This document shows, piece after piece, positions 14,276 to 27,537 of a stretch of DNA of 64,000 bases (its first letter is position 1; every line of letters starts with the position of its first letter). The notes beneath the pieces were generated by a model, which saw nothing but the letters and a program-made list of their open reading frames with translations, was not told the origin of the DNA and did not search any database. The position numbers were made by a program, and so were the translations under genes. The DNA is from Rhynochetos jubatus (lineage: Eukaryota > Chordata > Aves > Eurypygiformes > Rhynochetidae), in NCBI GenBank assembly GCA_027574665.1, contig CM050652.1, forward strand, positions 7,916,589 to 7,980,588, in the 5' to 3' direction.

Positions 14276-17200
14276 ACATCCAAATGGGATAAAAGTTATT
14301 GCAATAGGGACTTTACCTAATAGCTTATTATGTTGTGCCCACTTGCTGGGCGACCCCTAGCTATTACCATTAGAGCTCCTGACATCCTGATTTTTCTTGA
14401 AAAGGTCACATGAAAACGGAGAATGGCAGATCAGAGTCAGTAATCTGTCTAAGGTATATATGATCATCTCTTAGACAGCTTTTGCATTTGAGCTACGAAG
14501 CACAATAAAAAAAAGTCTAGCTATCCTTTGAGCATATTCGAAGGAGGGTTTTCAGTGTTCCCTTGGGATTACTTGGAAAGAGGTATCAAAGGCTTGACTT
14601 CTGAAGAGAGATGAGGTGGCAGGGGGTGATTGATAGATGAACTGCCATCCCTTACAAGTGAAATGCAAACATGATCAGCATTTGGAATCAGCCCCACTCA
14701 CCTGGGGAACATGCCATACTGCATCTGGGATCTGCAGTAAGACATGGAGAATTTCAGGGGGAGACAGCACTGTTAAATCTGTATCAAAGATTTCCTATAA
14801 GCCACAACTAGACACATCAAGAAATTTATATAATTTCTCTGGGAGGCTTTTCCTGAAAACCATTTTGATCTACGCTACAGTAGATACAGCATTATTTTCT
14901 TCAGCAAAAGAAGAGAGTAACAAAGGGAACTGGAAGTACTTTGCTTGTTAAGACCAATCATCAATCATACTGCAAACCTACTGTGTTCAATGTGCTTTGT
15001 ACACATCAGAGAAAGGTAAGAATGACCATGCATGGCCAGTTCTATAACATACCTCTGCCAAACTTATCTTTGTGCCCAGTTCCCAAGGGTACATGTCTAG
15101 AAACATCAGTGTATCCAGTAACAGCAATAACCTATTAATATAACAGCTCCATCAGCCCGTGATTCTAATCAGTAGAAGTCTGCAATGAATTAGGAGAATA
15201 AATCATTATGCTTTTAAAGGTTAACATTTGCCATCTCTCTCTGCAAAATGATCCCTCTGTGAAGCTCAGCACTGCTCTCAGCACAAAAATATTATTGAAG
15301 AAGTTAAATTGTCTTCTGAAGGCTATGTTAAATCTGAAGATGGCATTCAAATCAATAAAGTATGATTTCAAAGCAGTCAGCAAAGACAGTCCAATGTACA
15401 GCGACTCCCATAGGTCACCCAAGCCTGCTGTGACCTTATTTCCATACATCTCTCATAAAATGGGTCAGAACACTTCTCTTCAGCAAGGAACTCGGATATT
15501 CACAGTTTCCTCTTTTCATTCCCTTTCATTTCCTATAAAAACCAAAAAAACATCATTCAGTGTGAACTCAAAGGAGTAAAAAATATGTCATATTTATATA
15601 TCATCATGTTTATATAGCATATATATCAACAAATATAAAGAGATGCTTGAATCCAAAGGAGTCCAGTGTTTAAGCAGGTGTAAAGGGATGCTTTGATTTT
15701 TGTCTGCCAAAGTTGTATCATTCAACACACATAACAATACAGAACTAATTGCAGACAAACACCCTGGTTTTCATTCTCCCCTCGTGAAGAACCAACTTTA
15801 GGTGGACACATCAACAGAAGTCAGTTCCCATTTGTGTGACATGGAGTAAGAAAGGAGATGCATTTTCATACCTGAAGGGTCTCACTACTGTGTTGAATGC
15901 CCATAGGTAAAACTGTGTCTTTTTTTCATTCTGCCAACTGAAGAGGCAATAAAGCATATATATGCACATACAGACAATGAAAAATTAATTACATGGGAAT
16001 AATTCCCTATTTTACAACCTTAACTTATCCCTTTGGTACAGTTGGCAGTAAAAATTCTTCATTTTGAAATAAGCACCTACGCATACACAAATATATTAGT
16101 CTATATATTTGCCCCATTGAACTAAAGTGCCATAAGGGAAGATTTCCATCATCCACCTCATGAAATTAATGTTTCTTTGACCATATAAATGATTTTATTT
16201 CAAGAGGTGGTTTCTGAAAACAAATATCTATAACAGACAGAAGCCATGTATGTCTGAATTTGTCTGCAATTTCTACTATGAACATTATGAACACAGTGAT
16301 AAAAAAGTCAGCTGTCAAAATAACTGCTCGCTGTGCAGAAAAAGGGAAGCAGAAAATAGTTATATCTGTACCACATCGCTGAAAAGCAGCACATGAGCTC
16401 ACATTGGCCCACTCTAGCCCTAATACCATGTCCTTGTCTGAAAGATGGAGAACAAAACCAGTTTGATAAATCCACAAGAAAAGGGGCATCGGTGAAGAAG
16501 ATACAGATACTGCTCTGTGTCCTTTGATTATAGGCTTAGGGGATGATGTGAACAGACAAGAAACCTTCACATTCCCAGGCATCAGTTAATGACTTCCCTC
16601 TCTGAACTAATGAATTAAATTATTTGGAATTCAAAATGTGATTCTATCCAAAATAAGATTACGATCTCATGAAAAGAACAAATTGCCTTGTACATGCACA
16701 CAGTGTGGGTCTCATTTCTTCTGCCATAGAATAGTCTTTAAAGAAGAGATTGTCCTACCCCTTGCTACACCTGGGGTGAAGAAACAGTCCCATGTGTATG
16801 GTGCAGTTTACTGCCCACGCCCGGCCATTGACTCTTGCTGCCCACCCCACTGTGTGACTCCACTGCTTCTGCTGAGGGGTTCATCAGGCACGGAGAGCAT
16901 TGAGCTAGTGGGAATGTCCTGCCCCAGTACCCCAGAGAGCTGACCTGGGGTTTGTGTACAGACAGGCTGATTGTGGGTTTCCATCAGGGCTGGAAGGTTG
17001 CAAGATGAAGGGGAGAGTGAAGGGCTGCCTGCCCAGCTCCTGCACTGCCTCCTGCCATGGTAATCACTGAGCTGCAAAACACCACGGACTTCACATTTAA
17101 GCAGGCACGGCATTATTCCAGCATATGCAGCTGTAACTTGGTTCTGGTAACTATTAAGCATGGATCTTGCAAACAGATAAGCAAGATATATTTAGTGTCA

Positions 17201-18477
17201 GAGATACTAGATGCATTATTTTAATTGCAACCTTTTAAACTCTCCAAAAATGTCATGTATTGGTCTTGTAGATGTTGTAGCAAGCAGTTTGGTTTGCAGC
17301 ATGAAGAAAAAATTTAGGTATTTCACATAAACAGGGCTTTCTTAAAAATGGGCTTATGTTTCACGCGTTTTCAATCTTTTAAAATTAAAGATCCTTGTAA
17401 AAAATAAAATAAAATAACCCCAAAACCTTGAAGCTCCCAAAAGATTCCTCTCCTCTGCTGATTCCATGTTTAAAATGAAACAGCTTATTTCAGTCCACAG
17501 AGTCCACATTTCTCTCTGTCAGTAAAAGAAAACAATTCCTCGCAGTACCCTCCAAAGATGTCTTCCACTGCTGGTTGTAATCCATAATCAAAATGAGTGA
17601 CAGATCACACAGCAGGATTTTTGTTTGCAGATCTCAGAAATCAGTGAATGTATCTTAACACCTCTCATCTGTATCACTTTGTCCCCGGACCTATTTGCTT
17701 GTTACAAGCAGACCTGAACACCCTGATTTAACAGATTGCTGAGCTCTCCTGTTCACTTCCCTGTTCATTAATCTTCATAAAATAATATGGCAATGAGAAT
17801 TGCTGGAGTTCTCCTGTACTACCTGCTGCACTCCAGGCTCTGGTGAATAAATGGAGAGTATCTAATATGTGGAGAGGAGGGTTTGAGTGTGTATTCTTTC
17901 ATGCATTGGAATGTCTACAGCCTCTGTCCCTATGGAAAAGTAAAGCTTTGTATAGACTGATTTGCTATGCAGCGCACATTCAGCAAGACCGTCTGAAGGT
18001 ATGCTGCAGAGGAGTTAAAACAATGAAGTAAGTTACAGGTAGCACAGCACTTTGTGGAACGTATAAATCAGCCCATGCCACACAGTGAAATTCTGTATTT
18101 CCTAGGCAATAGTTGCATTAAACATATTTCCAAAGGGATTCTCAAAACCTATTCTTTTTAGGGCAATGTTAAGAGTATTCCATTCAGTCTTTTTGCTGAA
18201 GAAAATGTATCTGCAATCTGGAAAACATGAACCTGAACACAGGCATGTCAAATTTGACATGCATTGAGAGCTTCAGCCGTAGCTGGAAGCGCAGAAGGAA
18301 TCAGATCACCAGACTTCGTGTCCTACATCTGAGTGGCAGCACTGCCAGTGCAAGCCCCAGAAGGATGCTCTCAAAAGGGAACCACAGTATCGGCGCACGC
18401 TCACAGTAGGCTGCTAAAGGCAGGACTCGCACTCCATCTGAACCAGAAGCTTGGCTAGCCTCAGCATGTCACCTGGA

Positions 18478-19332
18478 TCATCACAGGATCACCGCATCAC
18501 AGGACGCTAGAGGTGAGAAGGAACCACCAAAGATGATCTCATCTGCTCAAAGCAGGGTCACCTTTGAGAGGTTGTTCAGAGCCATGTCCTGTTGGGGTTT
18601 GAACATCTCCAAGAACGGAGACTCCACAAGCTGTCTGGGTAACCTGTGCTGGTGCTCAGTCAACCCCCACAGCATCCTGCATCTGAACAGAATTCCCTGT
18701 GTTTCAGTTGTGCCCATTGCCTTCTCCTGACACTGGGAACTGTTAGGAAGAGCCTGGCTCCCTCTTCTTTAGTCCCTCACATCATTTATACACACTGATA
18801 TCCCCCTGAGCCTTCTCTTCTCCAGGATGAACAGTCCCATCTCTCTCAACCTCTCCCCATAGGACACATGCTCCAGTACCATCTTCATGGTCCTTCACTG
18901 GACTCTCTTCATGTGCATCTTGTGTTGGTGGGTCCAGAGCTGGGCACAGAACCCCAGATTTGTCTCCTCAGTGCTGAGCAGAGGGGAAAGATCACCTCCC
19001 TCAGCCTGTGGGCGAAGTTCTGCGTCACACAGTCCAGGAGGCTGTTGGCCAGCTTTGCCTCAAGGGCACGCTGCTGGAGAATGGTCATCTTGGTGTCCAC
19101 CAGCCCCCCTTGGGTGGGTCCTTTTCTCCAAAGCTGCTTTCCAGCTGGTCAGACCGAACTTGTATGGTCACATGGGATTATCCTCCCCATGTGCAGGACT
19201 TTGCATTTCACTTGGCTGAGCACCATGAGGTTCCTGTCAGACCACCCCTCCAAGCTGCTGAGCTCCTTCCGAATGGCAGATCAATCCATCTGGGGTATTG
19301 ACCACTCCTCCCAATTTTGTATTGTCTCATTT
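18478..19332 (-). mobile_element. Older CR1 LINE copy, ORF2 end and 3' UTR
   Basis: Read on the minus strand, this is the end of CR1 ORF2 followed by its 3' UTR. On the plus strand the 3' tail comes first (ATCACAGGATCACCGCATCA), then 'GCTCAAAGCAGGGTCACC', 'TTGAACATCTCCAAGAACGG' and 'GAGACTCCACAAGCTGTCTG', followed by the segment equivalent to 'TTCTCTTCTCCAGGATGAAC' and 'GGTCCAGAGCTGGGCACAGA', all landmarks of older bird CR1 subfamilies. Beyond about 18900 it covers the C-terminal part of ORF2 in broken frames. It is clearly more diverged than the copies at 11.5, 55 and 61 kb and has a different 3' UTR, so it is an older, separate insertion. The upper boundary is uncertain by some tens of bases. 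Apparent plus-strand frames of up to 155 codons here are antisense shadows. Confidence 0.92.
18909..19100 (-). pseudogene. Remnant of CR1 ORF2 C-terminal region
   Basis: A minus-strand open stretch of about 60 codons with an 'LEAKLANSLLDCVTQNF..LREVIFPLCSAL'-type pattern corresponds to the conserved C-terminal tail of CR1 ORF2, downstream of the reverse transcriptase. In intact CR1 this reads as an A-Q-K-A-N and I-L-P-L-Y-S-A-L-type segment. Neither endonuclease nor RT catalytic motifs are present. It is a non-functional fossil inside the CR1 copy at 18478-19332. Confidence 0.75.
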
Positions 19333-22300
19333 TGAACACCACTTTTAAACCTCAGTAGTTCCAAATTAGGAAGTGTTTTTGTCTGTCAGAAAAATACTTG
19401 TCACTCTTTGTAGTTTCTGATGTATTTTGCATCTATGGAGTGGCTAAAGGTCAGTTTAGACAAGATGTGGTAGAAATTTCATGCACCTGAAGCACTCAGA
19501 ATAGGCTAGTACAATGTGGCAAACACTAGAGATGTAGGGAATGTTCCAGCAACTTATCAGTGTTGAAAATGACATGTCTTTTGTCCTAGTTTAGAAAGAG
19601 CAGACTTCATAGACTGAGTCAGATACAAACCTTTTCCATGAAGGGAAGTATCGCTCTGGGACATAAATAATATTGACTCTCCATATTGACAGGAGATAAC
19701 AAGAGACTTGAGAAACCACCGACTAGCAGTGCTTAGTTCAAGAGAAATTAGATATTGAACTATATTGGACATGTCCTAGATGGTAAGGAGATAAAGTCAA
19801 CTCGCATGATATCCATCAGATCACTCATGCCCTCTCTCCCACATAAATGCCTGTTACCTAGCTTCCTTTTGAGTTAGAAATATCACCTCAAACCCATTTC
19901 ACCCTAAAAAGACACATAAAAATGGCTGAACCTTGCTTTAAAGCTACCTATTTCTCTGCACTGTCTGTAAAGGAAGGCCAGAGCAGATAGCTCAGGTGGA
20001 GACAACTAAGACTGGACAGAACAGAAAGGCTGAGGCTTCTCCAAGAACTGCTAAACACACGATGGTTCTGGTGCAGCATGACTGACACCTTGTTAAGACA
20101 GTAATTATGATAACAGCATTATCATTTTAACAAATGATGAATGTCTTTGTTACGGAATGACACTTTGCTTTGGGAGAGCTGACAGGTCACCTACTGACCT
20201 TCAAAATCTAGAGCTGAAGGTACTGAACTGAACTCAGACTTGATGAGATGATGCCCCCGGGACTACAGCCTGCAGTCCTTAAATGAGGGAGAGCAGGAAC
20301 ATGGATTTCCAGCTGAGCCTGATGGTGACTTAGAAGCTCGTATCTGAGAAGAGCAAAAGGAGAGAAAAGGAGAAGATGCAATACTTGAAAGTAAGACGGA
20401 GAAGGGTAGTGTGCCTGCAAGGGCTACTGCGTAGATCCTACCTGAGTGTCATACCCAAGAGAGAACTTTTTATCTCTATGGAAGCGCTGAAAAGTGACAT
20501 TCCAGTGCTTTTAAAATTATATATATATATATACATATTTAAAGGAATGCAATCAAAACTGCCCATTTCTTGAAAAGGAAGAAAAGCAACTTTTAAATTT
20601 ACAGCGTTACTATAAACCACTTTGATATGAAATTCCTGATCAATAACAACATCACAGGAAACAGGATCTTCCTACTGCTGCTCGCTGTGGAAGATGATAT
20701 CAACTGATTCAGCTCGCTTTTGTCAATATATACCTTACATCCGCACCCAGGCCGAAGTTCAGACATCCTGTGGTTTTAACTTTTCAGGATACACAAAGCT
20801 GGGATTCTCTTTGTTTAAGGCAGCGCTTAGGCCAATGATACTTCAAAAACTTCTGCAAAGTATTTTTGTTGTTGCCTTTTAAATAGATCACATTATTGCA
20901 CAAATACTTATCATACTCCTGACTATTTCCTCCCAACCCTTCCGTACTCTCAAACCTCCATTTACCCTGTACATTCTTCAGGGTATACCTCACTTGTTTG
21001 AAGAAATTTAATTAGCAAATGTCAATAAGTATACATGTGCTCACTGCAACAATGTATAAACATTGTGATTTCCTCGGAGGAGTAATGTGCTGGGGATGAG
21101 AAGAACAAAAAATTTTATGCTCTTAAATGTAAAGATTTGGGAAATGGAACCATTTAAAATGGATAAATACCAGGTTATATGAAGATTTTTCTTTCTAGGA
21201 AAACTGTAGGTTTATGAAACGCCTCTGTTTCAGCTTTTATACACATTTGTTGACAAGATGTTGTGTAATTCTAAACTCAAATTAGCAGCGCACTTAAATT
21301 CCATGGCTGTGCTGAGTCCAGACCAACAACAAGTATTTTTGGAAGGTTCTGGATGTGGGAGAAGTAGTTATTATGTCTTCTCCTCCCATCCTGTGAAGCA
21401 ATAGAAATTCATTATGCAGAGCAAAAGAACAGAGGTGACAGAAGATTTAGAAAGGACTTACGAAAGAAGAAAGCAAAAGGAGAGACACACAAAGCTTTGA
21501 GCAGAAGAGGGAAGAAGCCGTATGTTTTTGCAGCTAAATGTTAGCTTGGAGGGGGACTGTACTTGGGAGTTCAAACTAAGAGATGCACACCAAAAAAATC
21601 CTGTGCCACCAAAGAGGATCCAACACAAACTGCCAAAACGTGCCTGAGGAAGGAATGAAGGGAAGTCAATGAAACATGTGGAAGACTTCTTTCTTTAGAC
21701 ACAGACTGCCCTGTGCCTCTGTCTGTTGAGTAGGAAAGAGAGGTGCTTGCAGGGTCCTGTGGATCAATGGCCAGCCTATTGCATCCCCAATTGCATGAAC
21801 GTTTGTAGCATGTTCCAGAGGAATTAATTTGCAACCCTGATTAGCACAGAGAACGCCACAACCAGATCTCAATGCCACCTTGTATGAACAGATGCTGATT
21901 GAGGATTTCTGCCCAAAAAGGAATGTTCCAACTTGCAAAGAAGGGAAAGGGTTGAGGATCTACATTGGGGCATTTAAAGCTCTTCCTTTTCACACACACA
22001 GCACCTGTCATGGTCAGTGGAGAGGGTTAATGGTCTGCCAGACAGGTCTGTCTCTGGAGATGGACCAAAGCAAGCAGAGCCCCGATGGGTGAACCCTGCT
22101 TTTGCTATGCTCTAGTTGCAAAACAGCAGCAAGTGCCTTTGTCCAGAGCAGGTCTTGGACATTCAGTATCCTGAGTTGGGGGAGGAAAAAAGCAAAGGTT
22201 GAGTGTGCATGAAAGCTCCATTTCAACCAAAGCTCTTTGATATTAAATATCACAGACCAGGACATGGGGAGAGAGACAGAGAACAGAAAATGGGAGGGAG

Positions 22301-24640
22301 GGCAGAAGAAAGCAGTGGAATGGATGAAGTCTTGATGTGAATTTTACAGCTGAAAAGCATCTTTAAAGCATTTGTCTGATCTGCCATTCATTATGTAGTA
22401 CGTGGCAGGATGATAGAATCTGCTCCTGCTGTTTTAACCCACACCCACTGCCCAGGAAGCACACCTCATGTCAAAGGTTACCTGTAAATGCCAAATTCCC
22501 TTTTGAGAGAGGCCACTGGGTTGCAGGAGAATCTCAGCAGCACAGAGCCAGCCCAGACCCTCTCAGAAGGGTCCTGATCCTCCTCCTCCCATGGGATCTG
22601 ACACACAGTCTCTTGGACCATGGTCTGCATGTTTCATCCTCACTGCATCACAAGAAGATACTGTGGCAACAGCACGGCCCTTCATTGAGCTGATGAACCT
22701 TGGAGACATTTTGTCCATTGCACAGATCAAAAATAATTTGTCCAGCAAAAAATAGATTGATTTGGCACTAAAACTTCAGCACACTACCCTTTAGATCACA
22801 GCTTGAAACTGCAACCTGTTTACACCTCTATCCCTCTCCTGGCTGTATTGCACTGAAAATCATCAAAAGTGCCTGAACGTTGTCCTGGGATTTGCAGTTT
22901 TAGAGCTGCAAATGAAATCTCTCCTCATTACTGAAGGATAGGGACAGGAGACAAAAATCTGATAATTTTAATCACAGAAAGCTTGTACACTCTCAGTATG
23001 GAAAAACAGGTAAGTGGAGAATAAAGCGCTTTAAAAAGGTTTCAAAAGTACAGTATTTGAGAGGTTGGCAGAAAATTTTGTAGCTTTCCAAAAGAAAAAT
23101 AGGATTTTCTTATATTTTATTCATAAAAAATTACTCATTTGTCTATTTGGATATTGATAACTTCGGTATTTCCCGCAAACCCAGTTCTGGATAAGCAAAA
23201 GTGGGTTTTTTTCTCCTCTAATGAAAACCAAGATTTTTTTGCTGCAGTTGATAAAGGACTCTTTCAGTTGTGAAGCTCTTGGTAAGAAATCAGCTCTAAA
23301 TTTTATAACTAACAAGGTCAGAAACCTTGTCAGGTGCAAGTCAAGAGAATTTCATAAGATTCAAAGTAGTTATGCTGCTGTATGGTGGTTGAGGATGTGA
23401 ATTAAATTCTTGAAGGGGAAAAAATTACACTTTGAAATTAGAGCAAGATACACTCGAGCTGTCTATAAATTAAGACACCTTCTCATGACTCACAAATAGA
23501 ACAAATCTTTTAACAAGTGTTAAAAATTAATAGGGAGAGGAGAGAAGGAGATCAAAGCTGAGATAGATGCTTCAGCAAACTGTCAAAGCATCGACAGAAG
23601 AAGTTTTTCAGCTTTAGTTCATAAGAAGAGACTAGAAAAACATTTCCCCTTTGGTGGAATGAAATGGATTTAAATCGAATAGAAGAGAACTTGAGATGAA
23701 ATGTCTATAAGGAAAGAAATCTCTTAATCCTCCTCATACTGGGAAAAATTGCTTGATCTAAGTTGTGAACCGATCATTCACTTTTTCACCCAAAATGTAT
23801 CCAATTACCTTCACCACTGAGGAAAGAGCACAGGTGAAATCCTTTAGACCGAGACACACACACTTACATGCAGAACATGCACTTAAGCTGCAGAATAATC
23901 CCACCAGGATCTAATGATTTTGGAAAGAAGCTATTCTAGCTGCCGGTTGCACCTTCCAGGCTCCTCAAGGCAAATTTTCACTCTGTTTATTCCAGAATAA
24001 ACTTTCTGCAACAGACTGGTCGTGTCCTTGTTGTTAGTCATCTTGATTTATTCGGCTCCTGACACTGTTGGGCGATGGGTACCACGAGCCACCTGCTAAA
24101 ACCCCATCTCTGCTGCTAGATAAAGTTCCCTTCTTGCCCCCCTCAAAGAGAAGGATCCTCAGAGAGTGGGTCAGGTCAGCAAGTCTTGGAGATAAGGACC
24201 AACCGTGAAGTACTTTGAACAGCATAATTCAGGCTTCAGACATACAGTGAGGAAGAGAAAGGAACTCTTTTCCCCTTCAAAGCTGACTTCCAACAACCCT
24301 CAGAAATTTAAGGATGTTCAAAAACCATCTTCCTGCTGCAGCTACATGTCACCTTAACACCAGAGACCGAAACTTCTGTGGCAGCTCTGGAGACCTCGGA
24401 GATTGTATCTGGGTCAGATGAAGATTAACAGAGAGTTAATCTTCACCTTCACAGTCCTACAGAAGTCCAGATGTTAGGTATTGGTCTAAGGTAGCCATCT
24501 GGGCTCACACTGTATTTGGAGAGAAGCAGATGTCCCTAGTGTCCTATTTTCAGATGAGCACCTCAAATAGGGGACCAGTCTCGTAGGCAGAGTCCTCCAT
24601 CGAACTGAAGTTGGAATCTGAACTACTAAGAGCCTGACAC
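19333..24640. other. Non-coding, no gene recognised
   Basis: AT-rich sequence without CR1, LTR or RNA-gene signatures. Open frames are at most about 90 codons with no recognisable protein features. A TA microsatellite is listed separately. Confidence 0.6.
20518..20533 (+). repeat. (TA)n microsatellite
   Basis: About 8 uninterrupted TA units, continuing into a short TACATATTT segment. Confidence 0.85.
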
Positions 24641-24725
24641 TGGAAGAGAAGAATCCCACACCACATAAATGGCTTGCCCAAGGTCACAAGCTCATTGCAA
24701 AAATGGTTCCTAAACTGAGTTTAGC
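24640..24725 (-). repeat. Possible MIR-like SINE remnant
   Basis: The run GGCTTGCCCAAGGTCACAAG (about 24670-24689) matches the reverse complement of the hallmark 'GTGACCTTGGGCAAG' segment of MIR-type SINEs, and the sequence after it could be the decayed 5' part. Only about 15-20 bases are convincingly similar. The family is ancient in amniotes and only scraps survive in birds, so a short degraded match is what would be expected, but chance similarity is possible. Confidence 0.4.
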
Positions 24726-25319
24726 TCAGGCACTTCTTTGTCACTGTTCCCTGGCAACAAGATAGGACACAGCTTCAGGGCTTGCATTTAGCCTTGCAGC
24801 CTTTGCATGCATGGCTAGCAGAGACCCACGCAGCCTGTGACAGGCCTTGCAGGATGCAGACGAGCCAGAGAAAGATAAAGGTAGGTCACAGAACATATCT
24901 ATAATTGCTTTAAGGAAAGAGAAAAAATGTTTGTTCATCTACATCTTTCACAGCTCTCAGTACAGCAGCTAGAATTTATTTTTGGTCCATCCCAATAAGT
25001 ATCATTTTGATTTGTATGAGCAGAATGAAGACAATAAAGCTTCAGAAAAAAACCTGTAATTGATAAAAATAGCCATGGCTTTTTTTAGCAGCATACAGTA
25101 TTTTTAAAGAAACGGTTTAGCTTCCGTATTTCAGTCAAAGGGCACAATTTTTTTTCTGCCAGAGTTATCGATTTTACTCTATTTTGAGACCACTAGAGAA
25201 AAGAAAATGACAGGGAGCTAAGAGTTGTCCAAGATGTGCTGAAAAGGTAAAAGTTACTGTCTCTCTCCAAGCAAGTATCAGTAATATACTGTAGAGCCCA
25301 GGTCTCTTGGACAGTTTGA

Positions 25320-25376
25320 CACAGTCTAACTCCACTGAACCACTTCTGATTTACACCAGCACTAAAAAGGGGTGGG
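25320..25376. repeat. Second hairpin-type repeat remnant
   Basis: Contains 'TCTAACTCCACTGAA' followed by 'CTGATTTACACCAGC', words that match the same palindromic amniote repeat type as the block at 10561-10618 (GTAACTCCATTGAAGTCA ... GATTTACACCAG). The match is short and diverged, and the family name is not certain. Confidence 0.35.
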
Positions 25377-27525
25377 AGAGAAAGAAGTCAGACGTTATAA
25401 ATCTTTTCACTGAGTGACATTTTGAAGGGATAGTACATCACTTTGAAACTAAGGTATAAACTCACAATACAAATGACCTATGGAATGGTTTATATGCCCC
25501 AAAGCCTCTTCTCTTTTCCTCAGATATCATTTGCTTTGGTAGAAGATATTAACTCTTCCTACAAAGCCTGTCTCAATGGACTTGCAAATGCATTTAGAAG
25601 CCAAAGTCCAGTTGACTGTAAGGCTAACACCTTCAGGATATTTACTTAATACAACCCAATAATATTAAGGGGACAACAATTTCATGAGCTATACAGCAAT
25701 TTAACAGCTTGATGTTCTTTGAGTGTCAAGGGAATGAGGTTTCTAAATCATTTGTGAAAGTATTGAGCTTTATAGTTCATTATTTATGCTGAAGAAAAGA
25801 AGCAAGAGTTGGCAGTCCATGATCCAGCCATGCAAAGACACAGCTGTGAGAGTTAGAAGAGATGTTCGTCATCTTGAACACAGTGGCTCTGCCAGGCTCT
25901 CTGAACAAGGAAAAGATGAAGCTGTGTTTTACTCAATGCAGCATATCCCCATTTCCCATTGTGTTGTAGGCAGAGTAATAAAATAAGTGTAATTCCAGCC
26001 CGTCCTAGCACATGCATTTTCCATAAGGCAACATCAGATTCTTTGCCCATTTGCCATACACACCTTCCCTGCAGCTTAACAGTTCATATAGATCAGAAAA
26101 TGAAGGGAACACATCAGCAAAGTGGCCACTCCAGATCTCCGTTTCCCAGCTTTGATCCCACATGCTTGAGACACTTGGATAAGCCTCACTGGACTGCAGT
26201 GAGGATGCTGAGCATCATCCCACTCAGCAGCACTGTGCAAGACTTCAGTTTTGCATATGCTTTTGGATAGAATTCAAAGTCTTCTTTAGGCTGAGACTTT
26301 GGCATCCAGAGAGGTCATATGGATACCATTATGGAAAAACAGAAAGGTGCAGGACGTCTTTCAACAGAACACAAGGACTACTACCGTAAGCAGTGCTGTG
26401 ATAATGTGCAGTTTTAATGAGTTAGTGGTAGAAAAAGAGCTTCCAGTCTGTAATCTTATCAATGATAGGATCTATGTCACCTAAGATTACACATCTAAAG
26501 CGTAGGTCTGAGCATCTGAGCAGATTGTCTGAGACTCCTATCATAGCATTTGTAGCCAATGGAGTTTAGGGTGCAACTCATCTACCCAAACATAGGCTGC
26601 ACTGGCAAGAGTCTGTATTTGAATATCTCTATTTCTATTATAAAGGGATCCTAGGCTCACTTAGATTTATATCCTATAGGCACTGTAACTATTCAGATGA
26701 ATCCCAACCAAGCATTCCAAACAACTGAAGTTTGATTTACTGCGCATCGAAAAGGATTAAACTTACCCAGCTTGAATGATCCAGCATAAGATAAAGGTGA
26801 GGGAAGTGTTAAGTCCTCAACAACAATAGACTTCAACTACACAAGCACATATGGCTTTAAACCCAGAGAAATCCACCAGCTCACCAACATCAATGTGATG
26901 AGCAGACAACATGCCAATATATCTTCGTGCAAGCACTGAAATCTGTGAGGTTAAATTAAGAGTGGAAGTATCCATTATCCCTAGCTCAGACACATGGCTG
27001 ACACACTATACTTGACCAGATGTCATATTCAAACTCAGAAGCTTTATCTAGCGACGATGATAAAATTACTGATGTGCTGGTGACAACTTTACTGGTCCTT
27101 AAAACTGCATTAGCCTACTGAAATATTAAAGATAATAGCTACAGCTCCAACACAGCATACCATTATATGGTGATTCAGAGACTGAAAGCATAACTAATTA
27201 TAGACTAAATTTTACAGCAAATACATTGGTACGACTTGAGACAATATTTAAAGGCATGTGTGGGCAGTTACAAAATACTTCCAGAAACCTGAACAAAGAC
27301 TTTTGCAGAGGATTATAAAACTAAGTCTTTGAAGAGCAGAAGTAGCATGTTAGCCATGTCCTTTCCTCAAACCATATTCCTACACTGTCACTTACTTAGC
27401 AATGGATTATAGTTCTTTGTACTGGAATCCTATTAGTGGCTAACACCAACGCAATACAAATTCTATGTCTTGGAGGTGCAATGTTGCAGCTATGTCCTAC
27501 TTGTAGCATTGGTAGAGATGGCAGG

Positions 27526-27537
27526 AAAAAAAAAAAA
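27526..27537 (+). repeat. Poly(A) run
   Basis: Twelve consecutive A residues. No recognisable retrocopy precedes it. Confidence 0.8.

Larger units (their letters stand above)
11946..18477. other. Non-coding, no gene recognised
   Basis: AT-rich single-copy-looking sequence between two CR1 copies. The longest open frames (about 100-140 codons, for example minus strand 16166-16582) lack recognisable domains and sit in low-complexity context. Contents noted separately are one AG microsatellite and one block with POU/homeodomain-like words. Otherwise I see nothing assignable. Confidence 0.6.

Noticed and set aside
16166-16582. 138-codon minus-strand frame with hydrophobic stretch
   Set aside because: A possible membrane-like run exists, but there is no start context, splice signals or family resemblance, and the surrounding DNA is plainly non-coding.
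18868-19335. 155-codon plus-strand frame
   Set aside because: It lies antisense within the older CR1 copy; the recognisable protein remnants are on the minus strand.
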